A stretch of 64,000 nt of DNA from Candidatus Sumerlaeota bacterium (lineage in GTDB: Bacteria; Sumerlaeota; Sumerlaeia; MWCT01; JAUWMI01): NCBI GenBank assembly GCA_030613245.1, contig JAUWMI010000023.1, forward strand, positions 1-64,000. The letters are read 5' to 3'. Below, in pieces: positions 17,052-25,169 of this stretch (position 1 is the first letter of the stretch; each line of letters starts with the position of its first letter). Position numbers and translations under genes: made by a program. The notes beneath the pieces were generated by a model that made no database searches, was not told the DNA's origin, and saw only the letters and a program-made list of their open reading frames with translations.

Positions 17052-18257
17052 CTACAAACCTTCAGCCTGATATACGATACGACCCTCACAAAGCGTATAC
17101 TTCACGTTAAAATCATCATCCATCACCACAAGATCTGCATTCTTACCCTCTTCAATTGATCCTGTATGCTTATCTATTCCAATCGCCGTTGCCGGTGTAT
17201 TGCTTGCCATCTCAACAGCCTTCAACATGTCAATCCCACCAAACTGCATCATCCTTTCTACTGACCGGTTGAGCAGCAACGCACTGCCCGCCAGTGTCCC
17301 GTCTTCCAGACGAATTGCCCCATCCTTCAACATAATCTCTCCGCCAACACCCTTTATCTTTGTTCCCTCCGGCAGCCCGCATGGCGCTGTTGCATCGCTT
17401 ATAAGCACAAGACCCTTGCTCCCCTTTAGCCTCACCAGCAGGCGTAGCACCGCGGGATGCAGATGAATACCGTCTGGAATTACCTGTATGAACACCTCAT
17501 CTTCGAGCAGCGCTGCCCCTATTAGTCCGGGTTCGCGATGATGCAGCGGCTCCATTGCGTTAAACCCGTGCGTGAGCTGGGTTGCTCCGAGAGAGAACGC
17601 TCGCCGCGCCACATCGAACGTCGCCATGCTGTGGCCTAGCGAAACGCAAATCCCTCTCCGCACCGCCTCCTGAATTATCGCCTCTGCTCCTTCCAGCTCC
17701 GGCGCGATCGTGATCAGACGCAGCAATCCCTCGGATATCTCCAAAATCGCGCGAAACTCATCCAGATCAGGTGCCCTGATATATTCCGGACCAAATCCTC
17801 CGCGCTTCGCCTCGTTCAAATAGGGCCCCTCCAGATGCACACCAAGTATCCGTGCTCCCTCTCCAGTCTCCTCACAACATTGCTTCAGGCTGGCGATTAA
17901 CTGACGAAATTCCTTTAGATTCCTGTCCTCCTTACTAATCGTCGTTGTCGCCAGCAGACTCGTGCAGCCTCCTCTGGCTGCCCCCTCTGCGATCGTCCTC
18001 ACTGCCTCGACAGTTGCATCCAGGAAGTCCGCTCCTCCGCATCCCTGAATATGAAGGTCTATGAATCCCGCCGCAACAGTGAACCGCGAGGCATCAAGCG
18101 TTTTCTCATCTATCTTGCTTCCCTCACTACCCTTGCCACCGCAGCTTTCTATCCCCTGAATTTTCCCCTTGCTCAGTTTTAACAGTGCGCGATGCCGAAC
18201 GCCACCGCGTGTAAGAAGCTTTCCACACACAACCTGTTCCACGCACCGTCCCTTCAT
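17052..18257 (-). CDS. nagA: N-acetylglucosamine-6-phosphate deacetylase
   Basis: NagA removes acetate from GlcNAc-6-P, a step in amino-sugar or peptidoglycan recycling. The 401 residues show the amidohydrolase fold with GFIDLHIQGCGGADF, HLEGPY (E143), LGHS (H209), THGFNAM (H230), DGIHLHP (H265) and catalytic LISDAT (D288), and close with GKNADLVVMD. The first metal motif is H69-x-Q71 rather than the two histidines of two-metal members. E. coli NagA also lacks the HxH pair, so a single-metal enzyme is likely. nagB and sugar transporters are not nearby. Confidence 0.93.
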   Translation of the reverse strand: MKGRCVEQVVCGKLLTRGGVRHRALLKLSKGKIQGIESCGGKGSEGSKIDEKTLDASRFTVAAGFIDLHIQGCGGADFLDATVEAVRTIAEGAARGGCTSLLATTTISKEDRNLKEFRQLIASLKQCCEETGEGARILGVHLEGPYLNEAKRGGFGPEYIRAPDLDEFRAILEISEGLLRLITIAPELEGAEAIIQEAVRRGICVSLGHSMATFDVARRAFSLGATQLTHGFNAMEPLHHREPGLIGAALLEDEVFIQVIPDGIHLHPAVLRLLVRLKGSKGLVLISDATAPCGLPEGTKIKGVGGEIMLKDGAIRLEDGTLAGSALLLNRSVERMMQFGGIDMLKAVEMASNTPATAIGIDKHTGSIEEGKNADLVVMDDDFNVKYTLCEGRIVYQAEGL

Positions 18258-18740
18258 CTCTTTGCCTCGTCCTTACTCCCTCACAATTTCTGTCCGTGCG
18301 CTATTCTTCCTGCCAGCCTCTTTTCCCAAAGTCAAACCAAACATACAGCTATTCACTACTCTACCCCGAATTTTGCAATTGCCCTTAAGGACAAACCAAG
18401 TAAATAGCCGTAGCTAAAGGAAGGTCTGTCACCCAGCGATACTGTCAGCATTACTCCCTGGCTCACCCTATGGTGAGCCAGGAGCCAATGGCGATTTCAT
18501 TCACCGAAGCCTTGCGAAGGCGAATGAAATCGCCCGTAAAGAAAGGTTTAGGAGGGGAGCTCGAGGGGTAACCCTTTTTCTAAAGGGTTCCCCTCGCAAT
18601 ATCAGTTAATCCTCTGTGCCTCCGTGTCTCCGTGGCAAAATTTAAATACCAGAAGCTTGACTTTTCCTTGCGTTTCTGCGACCTTGCTGCTTTGATTTCC
18701 TTACAATCTTAAAAATCCATCTATCTTCCTATCAACACCC
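18258..18740. other. intergenic region with three long hairpins
   Basis: This divergent nagA/mazG gap holds three unrelated hairpins within 140 bases. CCTGGCTCACC/GGTGAGCCAGG is an 11-bp perfect stem with a 4-base loop at 18457-18482. GCGATTTCATTC/GAATGAAATCGC (18491-18502/18522-18533) encloses a smaller GCCTT/AAGGC stem. The third (18562-18596) pairs CGAGGGG-T-AACCCTTT with AAAGGGTT-CCCCTCG. A CCTCTGTGCCTCCGTGTCTCC repeat (18610-18645) follows. Confidence 0.65.
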
Positions 18741-19532
18741 ATGTCAACTAAAGAACTTGAGCTTTTTCAGAAACTTCTCAATATCATGGCCACTCTCCTT
18801 GGTCCAAACGGCTGCCCCTGGGATAAAGAGCAAACCCATCATTCTCTTAAACCCTTTCTCGTCGAAGAAGCCTACGAAGTCAACCAGAGCATTGACAACT
18901 CAGACTTTGAAGCACTGAAGGAAGAACTTGGCGATCTCATGCTCCAGATCGTCTTTCATGCCGAACTCGCAAAGCTGGCGAAAAATTTTACTATTACCGA
19001 TGTGCTCCAGAGCATTTGTAACAAAATGATTCGCCGTCATCCTCATGTCTTTGCCTCTGATAAGTTGAAAACATCCGCCGAGGTCCTTAAAAACTGGGAA
19101 CATCTTAAAACACAGGAAAAGCAGCAAGATTCCGACTCGTCTATCCTTTCTGGTATTCCCATTCAACTGCCAGCGCTAATTCGTGCCCACCGTATTCAGG
19201 ACCGCGCCGCACGCGTGGGCTTCGACTGGGAACACACACAGGACGTAATCAACAAGGTCGAAGAAGAGCTCGCAGAGCTCAAAGAGTCTTGCGCATCCGA
19301 AGATCCTAAGAAAATTGAAGAAGAATTCGGCGACACCCTCTTTGCCCTTGTCAACCTCTCGCGCTTCCTTTCCGTCCATCCTGAAGAGGCCTTGCAAAAA
19401 ACAATCTCAAAATTCATCAAGCGATTTAAATACATCGAACAGAAAGGTCGCGAATGTAACAAGAACCTGAAAGACATGACCTTTGAAGAAATGGACAAAT
19501 TATGGGAGGAGTCTAAAACTGCTGAGTCGTAA
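18741..19532 (+). CDS. mazG: nucleoside triphosphate pyrophosphohydrolase MazG
   Basis: MazG hydrolyses NTPs or dNTPs to monophosphates and clears aberrant nucleotides. The 263 residues have the characteristic CPWDKEQTHHSLKPFLVEEAYEV and KEELGDLMLQIVFHA in the first half (ExxE...ExxD metal site), and a second copy EEELAELKE...EEEFGDTLFALVNLSRFL in the second half. Length is typical of the two-domain form. It lies upstream of the DUF4190/pseudopilin-like tandem genes, with no obvious functional link. Confidence 0.95.
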   Translation: MSTKELELFQKLLNIMATLLGPNGCPWDKEQTHHSLKPFLVEEAYEVNQSIDNSDFEALKEELGDLMLQIVFHAELAKLAKNFTITDVLQSICNKMIRRHPHVFASDKLKTSAEVLKNWEHLKTQEKQQDSDSSILSGIPIQLPALIRAHRIQDRAARVGFDWEHTQDVINKVEEELAELKESCASEDPKKIEEEFGDTLFALVNLSRFLSVHPEEALQKTISKFIKRFKYIEQKGRECNKNLKDMTFEEMDKLWEESKTAES

Positions 19533-19612
19533 TTGCCACCATGCAAAAGCCTGCATTCATCTCTTTATAGCGGCGATCCAGCGAATCGCCCTCCTTGCCC
19601 CAGGTAAAGAAG

Positions 19613-20512
19613 ATGACCAGTCAAAAGCCAATCCAGCACGCGGACACAAAACCCGGCGACACTGAACAACCAGCCAAAACGAAACCCAGGATCAGCCGCC
19701 TCGCCATAGCAAGCCTGCTCCTGGCCATCCTTATTCTTTTCCCTCGATACGGCCCCCTGTTTGGAGTCGCCGCTGTAATTACTGGTGGTGCTGCCTGGCA
19801 ATGGATTGCCCGAAGCCCCAGCAAATTAAAAGGCCATAGATTAGCCACTACCGGCCTAGTGCTGGGAGTGATTGGCCTAATGTGTTTCTCGGTCATAGAA
19901 GATCTCCAAGTTTGCGTCATCCGAAGATTACCCCGAGCATGGGTTCGACCAGTAGCAAACTTTACGGGAATGGGAATGGCTGTATTTCGTAGCTTTAGAA
20001 GTAGGGTCTCGCGGGTAAAAGCGGACCTCCGATCTATATCTATGGCGCTGGAGGCTTACTATCAGGAGCATAATTCATATCCCGCCTGGGCCAAGGGTGA
20101 AAGCGGGGCAAATAGCTTTGCTGGACCTAATAGCGGCGCTTATTACATTCATACCTTTCGCATCTGGAAAAACGAGAACGAAGCGGGTGCTTTTTATACT
20201 TTAACCACTCCCTTGGCTTATTTCACCAAATATATTTCTGATCCATGGGCTGACACCTGGGGTACGACTTATGGCTATTATGCGGACGAACACGGCTGGA
20301 TACTTTACAGCTGGGGTCCCGATATAGATGAAAATGGAATAGGGGACCCGGGAGATTTGGAACCTGATGTTGAGCAGGTTTACCGAAGTAGTATATCCCA
20401 GCCCTCTCTCACTCTCATTGCCGGGAGCAGCTCATCATCCCATGAGGCATACACGTATGATGTCACTAACGGCACCATCAGCCCGGGTGACCTCTGGCGA
20501 GTTAGACAGTGA
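19613..20512 (+). CDS. DUF4190-like membrane protein with pseudopilin-like C-terminus (no zinc ribbon)
   Basis: The ATG at 19613 follows AGGTAAAG; an upstream TTG at 19595 is less likely. The 299 residues start with a charged segment, then two membrane segments of the DUF4190 type (AIASLLLAILILFPRYG...; LATTGLVLGVIGLMCF). A GspG-like core follows (SRVKADLRSISMALEAYYQEHNSYPAWAKG), with TTPLAYFTKYISDPWAD, YGYYADEHGWILYSWGPD and the final YDVTNGTISPGDLWRVRQ. The C-terminal half matches the soluble part of major pseudopilins, but no prepilin peptidase site (GFTLIE-type) is present. Unlike its two paralogs it lacks the zinc ribbon. Function unknown; it is probably an inner-membrane protein with a periplasmic domain. 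Confidence 0.72.
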   Translation: MTSQKPIQHADTKPGDTEQPAKTKPRISRLAIASLLLAILILFPRYGPLFGVAAVITGGAAWQWIARSPSKLKGHRLATTGLVLGVIGLMCFSVIEDLQVCVIRRLPRAWVRPVANFTGMGMAVFRSFRSRVSRVKADLRSISMALEAYYQEHNSYPAWAKGESGANSFAGPNSGAYYIHTFRIWKNENEAGAFYTLTTPLAYFTKYISDPWADTWGTTYGYYADEHGWILYSWGPDIDENGIGDPGDLEPDVEQVYRSSISQPSLTLIAGSSSSSHEAYTYDVTNGTISPGDLWRVRQ

Positions 20513-20526
20513 CATTCATTATACTT

Positions 20527-20821
20527 TAACGCGATGTGCAAGTTTTTGGGACTTGCATAGATAATTAAAGATCCCCGGCTAAGTGGTTGTGGTAAGGTAA
20601 CTTGGAGTGCGTAAGCGCAGCGACAGCGGAGCTTGCGCTTTTAGATGCCGAAGCGCAGCTTCGGCCTTTTTGGCCCGCCACGGCGGGCCTTGAGCAAGGC
20701 GGTAGCTTTACTACGTTTCGCTACCGCACTCCATATGGCTATACGGTTCAAACGTTTACAGCATCCTACAAACAGTTTGCGACTGAAATATTAAGGCTCT
20801 AAAAACTTGCATATCGCGTTA
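20527..20821. mobile_element. 295-bp MITE-like element with 21-bp terminal inverted repeats
   Basis: The left end TAACGCGATGTGCAAGTTTTT (20527-20547) is the inverse complement of 20801-20821 with one mismatch. A third partial copy (ACTTGCATA, 20551-20559) lies just inside. The interior is packed with hairpins: GCCGAAGC/GCTTCGGC (20647-20665) followed by CTTTTT, GGCCCGCC/GGCGGGCC, and GCGGTAGC/GCTACCGC. No open frame looks real. CTTTAA occurs at both edges but overlaps the left repeat, so a target duplication is not secure. Confidence 0.55.
20647..20671 (+). terminator. terminator-like hairpin inside the element
   Basis: GCCGAAGC (20647-20654) pairs with GCTTCGGC (20658-20665) around a GCA loop, followed by CTTTTT. 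It could end the transcript of the 19613 gene. Confidence 0.6.
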
Positions 20822-20865
20822 GTCTTTAAACACTAATTCGATGGCCTGAGGGGAGTGAAGCTACT

Positions 20866-21819
20866 ATGTTTTGTCCGAAATGTGGCAGTGAATTGGAAGA
20901 AGGAACAAGGGTTTGTCAGAAATGTAGCACCGGTTTCCGTATTGAGCCAGCCCCAACAGCTGGCCAGCAAGAACCGGCTACTAGGCCAAGAGTCTATTGG
21001 CCCGCCATCGCCAGTATGATTCTTGGCATCCTCATTCTTTTGCCCATTTTGGGACTTCCGTTTGCTATTGCTGCCGTAATCACCGGTGCAGTGGCTTTAA
21101 TTCGCATAACTGCAAGCCGGGGTAAATTAATCGGAAATGAAATGGCTGTTTGCGGCATTATTCTTGGCATGCTGGGTATCCTACTATTTCCGTTTATCTT
21201 CTCGATTCACAGACCATTTATATCGAATCTGCCGAAGATTATTGTCCATCCTGTAGCAAGATTCACAGGAATGGGAATGATGCTATACGGCGATGCCCCT
21301 GGCGTTCGATCAAAAGTTTCCCAAGTAAAAACAAATTTGCGAACCATAGCCACATCCCTGGAGGCTTACTTTGTTGATACTATGCTATATCCAGCATACG
21401 CCAGGGGCGATCAGGGAGCAAACAGTTTTGCAGGTCCTCATGCCGGCGCCTATCATATCCACACGTTCAGAACATGGCGAGACGATAGCGAGCGAGGTAC
21501 ATTTTATACACTGACAACTCCCATACCTTATTTGCCTTCTTACCTGCGCGACCCATTTGCCTCGACCAGAGGCGCTACGTATGGCTATTATTGTGACCTG
21601 AACGGCTGGATACTTTACAGCTGGGGCCCGGATATGGACGAAAACAATGCGTATCAATGGGATCTGGAACCTGACGTAGAAATGGTTTACAAAAGTTTCA
21701 TAAGGCAGCCTTCACTTACTCTCATGTGCGGCACCAGCTCATCATCCCATGAGGCATATACCTATGATCCCACAAACGGCACCATCAGCCCGGGGGACGT
21801 CTACCGCGTTAAACAATGA
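20866..21819 (+). CDS. zinc ribbon-DUF4190-pseudopilin-like protein, paralog 2
   Basis: The 317 residues begin with a zinc ribbon (MFCPKCGSELEEGTRVCQKC, two CxxC pairs). A DUF4190-type membrane region follows (AIASMILGILILLP...AVALIRI-RGKLIG-MAVCGIILGMLGILLF), then a GspG-like segment (SKVSQVKTNLRTIATSLEAYFVD-MLYPAYARG). The end matches the neighbours: YGYYCDLNGWILYSWGPD and YDPTNGTISPGDVYRVKQ. The N-terminal ribbon should be cytoplasmic and the C-terminal domain is probably periplasmic. No prepilin cleavage site is present. It is very similar to the product at 21907 and clearly arose by duplication. Function unknown. Confidence 0.78.
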   Translation: MFCPKCGSELEEGTRVCQKCSTGFRIEPAPTAGQQEPATRPRVYWPAIASMILGILILLPILGLPFAIAAVITGAVALIRITASRGKLIGNEMAVCGIILGMLGILLFPFIFSIHRPFISNLPKIIVHPVARFTGMGMMLYGDAPGVRSKVSQVKTNLRTIATSLEAYFVDTMLYPAYARGDQGANSFAGPHAGAYHIHTFRTWRDDSERGTFYTLTTPIPYLPSYLRDPFASTRGATYGYYCDLNGWILYSWGPDMDENNAYQWDLEPDVEMVYKSFIRQPSLTLMCGTSSSSHEAYTYDPTNGTISPGDVYRVKQ

Positions 21820-21906
21820 TATTCATTACAGCTTGGAATTAAGTGGCCAATAATATAATGAGGGCCAAATCTATCTTAATCAAAGAAATCGGGGGGTGCA
21901 GACATC

Positions 21907-22854
21907 GTGTTCTGTCCCAAATGTGGCGGTGAATTAGGGGAAGGGGCAAGGGTTTGTCCAAAATGCGGGGCACTGTTGTCTATGGAACCGGAACCAAGTG
22001 ATGATCAGCAAGAACCTGTGACAAGGCCTAAAATCTGTGGCCGCGCTATCACCAGCCTAATCCTCAGCATTCTGTTTCTTGTTCCACTAATTGGCAATCT
22101 ACTTGCCCTTTTTGGCATAATCTTTGGCGCCAACGCCTTAATCCGCATTGCCAGAAGCCGGGGTAAACTAACCGGCACCAAATTTGCCGTGTGCGGGATC
22201 ATCATAGGCATACTCGGTATCATAATGCTAATTCCACCAACTGCTTGGACCGCAAGAAGGGTTTTATCCAGGCTGCCAGACCTCTTGGCTCAACCGGTTA
22301 TAAGGCACACCGGGATGGGGATGATGATACGCGTTGTAACTCGTGGAAGGGTTTCACAAGCAAAAACTGATTTACGCACCATAGCTACGGGCTTGGAGGC
22401 TTACTTCGTGGATAATATGCAATATCCAGCCTGGGCTAAGGGCGATCAGGGAGCAAACAGTTTTGCCGGCCCTAAGGCTGGGGCTTATCATATTCACACA
22501 TTCAGAATATGGCGTGACGAGAGCGAGGTAGGCACATTTGCTACGTTGACTACTCCAGCTGCCTATTTACCATATTACCTCTCTGATCTGTTCGCCTCAA
22601 CCAGAGGTGCTACGTATGGATATTACTCGGATGAAAACGGATGGATATTATTTAGCTGGGGGCCTGATTATGATGAGAACAAAAGAGAAAGTTGGGACTT
22701 AGATCCTGACGTAGAAATGGTTTACAAAAGTTCCATAAGCCAGCCTTCTCTTACTCTGCTTACTTGCACCAGCTCTCTATCAGGCGAGGCTTATACATAT
22801 GATCCCACAAACGGCAGCATCAGCCCGGGTGACGTCTACCGCGTTAAACAATAA
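21907..22854 (+). CDS. zinc ribbon-DUF4190-pseudopilin-like protein, paralog 3
   Basis: It starts at GTG 21907 after a GGGGGG-rich site, which places the zinc ribbon (FCPKCGGELGEGARVCPKCG) at the N-terminus as in its neighbour. The same order follows: DUF4190 membrane region (AITSLILSILFLVPLIG; FAVCGIIIGILGIIML), GspG-like helix (RVSQAKTDLRTIATGLEAYFVDNMQYPAWAKGDQ), YGYYSDENGWILFSWGPD and YDPTNGSISPGDVYRVKQ. The three genes are in tandem with short gaps and may be co-transcribed. They may be under recent duplication pressure, because the N-terminal segments differ more than the C-terminal ones. Confidence 0.78.
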   Translation: MFCPKCGGELGEGARVCPKCGALLSMEPEPSDDQQEPVTRPKICGRAITSLILSILFLVPLIGNLLALFGIIFGANALIRIARSRGKLTGTKFAVCGIIIGILGIIMLIPPTAWTARRVLSRLPDLLAQPVIRHTGMGMMIRVVTRGRVSQAKTDLRTIATGLEAYFVDNMQYPAWAKGDQGANSFAGPKAGAYHIHTFRIWRDESEVGTFATLTTPAAYLPYYLSDLFASTRGATYGYYSDENGWILFSWGPDYDENKRESWDLDPDVEMVYKSSISQPSLTLLTCTSSLSGEAYTYDPTNGSISPGDVYRVKQ

Positions 22855-23174
22855 CGCATGATTTGCAACGGCCTGACCACCTCAACAGGAGATTTTGCCA
22901 AAGAACAATATGAAAATCATCCATCACGATCCATTATGTGAAAATGGTAGGGGCAACCCTTGCGGTTGCCCAAAACAATAAATCCTGGGCAGGCACGAGG
23001 CCTGCCCCTACGAATGGACGAAATCGTCCGTCACCAATGTAATAAATATTGTAATGTTTCATAAAGCGTCTCTATAACACCAATCAACACCACGCTCTGT
23101 CGTACACACGAGAAATTTTCGTAGGGGCAACCCTATGTGGTTGCCCAAATATCTCTGCAGCAAAGCCATTCGAC
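22855..23174. repeat. intergenic region with three GTAGGGGC palindromes
   Basis: Copies lie at 22947-22971 (GTAGGGGCAACC...GGTTGCCC), 22987-23011 (GGGCAGGC...GCCTGCCCCTAC) and 23121-23146 (GTAGGGGCAACC...GGTTGCCC). The first and third share arms and point the same way. No gene is present. Confidence 0.7.
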
Positions 23175-25169
23175 ATGAACACTAAATACATAGAGCGCTA
23201 CTCCCTCTGGTCTGCCGCAATCGCGGGGGCCGGAGTAATGAGCCTTGAGATATCCGGCTCTCGTATAGTAGCGCCTTATTTTGGCACGGGAGTTTGGGTC
23301 TGGAGCTGCTTGATATCCGCAACCCTGGCGGGATTAGCATGGGGATATCACCACGCAGGAAAGAAAGCCTCCGCAGAGCGTACAGAATTTCTTATCCCTC
23401 GACTGTTTTTTCGCTCCGCACTCTATGTATTAGTCGTAATAGCAATTTTCCATCGCCCATTACTTTTTCTTTTTGCTTATTCAGGCTATCTGCTTGGAAG
23501 TCTGGTAAGTACAGCCGTATTCTTCATTTACCCCATGTATTGTTTGGGTCAGGTTCTTCCTTATGCCGTGCGCTGGATGAAAAGTGGCAATGAGCAGGCA
23601 TCATGGCGCGCAGGACGAGTCTATTCGCTCTCTACTGTGGGCAGTATTTTCGGCACCTTACTCACAGGTCTCGGACTAGCGACCTGTTTTGGAGTGAGAC
23701 CCTTAATAGCTTTCTGGGTATTAATATTCCTTGTTGTATCGGCCTGGGGGAGACGCCTGACCGGAAAGCGTCCGCTCTATGGAATATTTTGGGTTTTCCT
23801 GTTCGCGATAATAGACTTAACAATGTCTCTCTTTTTGCCCCCATTCTACTATTCTTATCCACCGCCCGTTTATAGCAGCGGAGCCTACGGCGAGATAATG
23901 ATTTTTCAAGGCGACCCCATGGTAATGAGCATAGATGGATTGCCCCAAACAGGATTGCCAAAAGAACTCCTGAAACGAAAGGTCTCGGAGGACTATTTCT
24001 ATAACCAGCGCTATTTTTTGCCATTGCTTATGCGAATACGCCCGGAAGGAAAAGAGGCGCTGGTCATCGGGCTTGGTGGTGGGTTGATGGAAAAGGTATT
24101 CAACTCCATGGGCGTTAAGTGTGAATTTGTAGAAATTAATCCCAAAGTGATAGAGTTTGCCCGCGAATATTTTAAGGTCACCTCTCCTGTATACCACTCA
24201 GATGGTAGATGGTTTTTAAGAAAGACCAAAAAGAAATATGACTTCATAGTACTTGACGTCTACCAATCAGACCAATTGGGCTGGCACATGCTCACCCATG
24301 AGGCATTGGAGCTCGCTACGAAACGCCTGGAAAAGGATGGTGTTTTAGCGGTTCATCTTTTAAGTTTCGCCAAGTCCAGTCGTATAAACAATTCCATAAG
24401 CCGAACATTGAGAAAAAGTTTTCCTTACGTTGAGGTAATATCCACTTATCCAGACAGCCCCGAACAGTTACAAAGTTTATTCCTTTTCGCCTCTCGCCAG
24501 CCCATGTCGTTACCTGAAAATGTTCCTGGAGTAGCAGAGCTAAAAAGGTTTCAATTAAAATTACCAGCCCAAAAGGGCGTTATATTGAAAGATGGTTACT
24601 TCCCTTTGGAACTTGCCTGGGCGGGAATAGCACAGGACTGGCGGCGGAATTTTAGAGCACATGAATTTGGACTATACGATGCTGGGATCCTGGGTATGGC
24701 AATAGCAGGATTTATGGACGCGCAGATAAGAAGTAAAGTAAGCCGTGTCAAACTTCAAACAAGAGATCTTTCGCAGCACTTTGAGAAGTTTGAAAAGGAC
24801 TATGGACGCCTACCCGATAATCAAGAGGGACTGAAATCTTTGGAAAAGTACTATCAACAACAAGGAAGGACTGAAGAGACACTTAAAATTCAACAACTAA
24901 TAATAGACCCATTTAGCGAACACCGAGAGTTTCTATTCTATCGCTATTCTAATACGCCGGATGAGCTAGCAATCATTGGAAGCCGTGGGCCAGACCAAGA
25001 TATTGATTTTCTATCCGAATTCATTAAGCTTACGGAGAAGACAGATCAAGAAAACTTTTGGTACTGGCTATTAGGACAAAGAATGAATAAACAATTCATT
25101 GAACTAATCTATGATCCCACCAATGGTATTATCAGTAATGGGGATATTATCTATTTGATTGATCAGTAG
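23175..25169 (+). CDS. spermidine-synthase-like membrane protein fused to a pseudopilin-like C-terminus
   Basis: The 664 residues start with about seven membrane segments, with MSLEISGSRIVAPYFGTGVWVWS typical of fused MFS/spermidine-synthase proteins. A Rossmann domain follows: VIGLGGGLMEKVF, VEINPKVIEFAREYF and FIVLDVYQSD, which keeps the conserved Asp of aminopropyltransferases. After about residue 490 comes a segment like those of the three upstream genes: GMAIAGFMDAQIRSKVSRVKLQTRDLSQHFEKFEKDYGRLPDNQEG, then YDPTNGIISNGDIIYLIDQ. This is the same C-terminal signature on a different carrier. Polyamine synthesis is not certain because many fused members lack it. A GTAGGGGC palindrome lies just upstream. 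Confidence 0.75.
   Translation: MNTKYIERYSLWSAAIAGAGVMSLEISGSRIVAPYFGTGVWVWSCLISATLAGLAWGYHHAGKKASAERTEFLIPRLFFRSALYVLVVIAIFHRPLLFLFAYSGYLLGSLVSTAVFFIYPMYCLGQVLPYAVRWMKSGNEQASWRAGRVYSLSTVGSIFGTLLTGLGLATCFGVRPLIAFWVLIFLVVSAWGRRLTGKRPLYGIFWVFLFAIIDLTMSLFLPPFYYSYPPPVYSSGAYGEIMIFQGDPMVMSIDGLPQTGLPKELLKRKVSEDYFYNQRYFLPLLMRIRPEGKEALVIGLGGGLMEKVFNSMGVKCEFVEINPKVIEFAREYFKVTSPVYHSDGRWFLRKTKKKYDFIVLDVYQSDQLGWHMLTHEALELATKRLEKDGVLAVHLLSFAKSSRINNSISRTLRKSFPYVEVISTYPDSPEQLQSLFLFASRQPMSLPENVPGVAELKRFQLKLPAQKGVILKDGYFPLELAWAGIAQDWRRNFRAHEFGLYDAGILGMAIAGFMDAQIRSKVSRVKLQTRDLSQHFEKFEKDYGRLPDNQEGLKSLEKYYQQQGRTEETLKIQQLIIDPFSEHREFLFYRYSNTPDELAIIGSRGPDQDIDFLSEFIKLTEKTDQENFWYWLLGQRMNKQFIELIYDPTNGIISNGDIIYLIDQ

Larger units (their letters stand above)
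20513..20865. other. intergenic region occupied by a MITE-like element
   Basis: Nearly the whole gap between two paralogous genes is taken by the 295-base inverted-repeat-bounded element at 20527-20821. No promoter for the 20866 gene is obvious. Confidence 0.5.

Noticed and set aside
20602-20802. 66-residue plus-strand open frame inside the MITE-like element
   Set aside because: It is made of hairpin arms and has no ribosome site.
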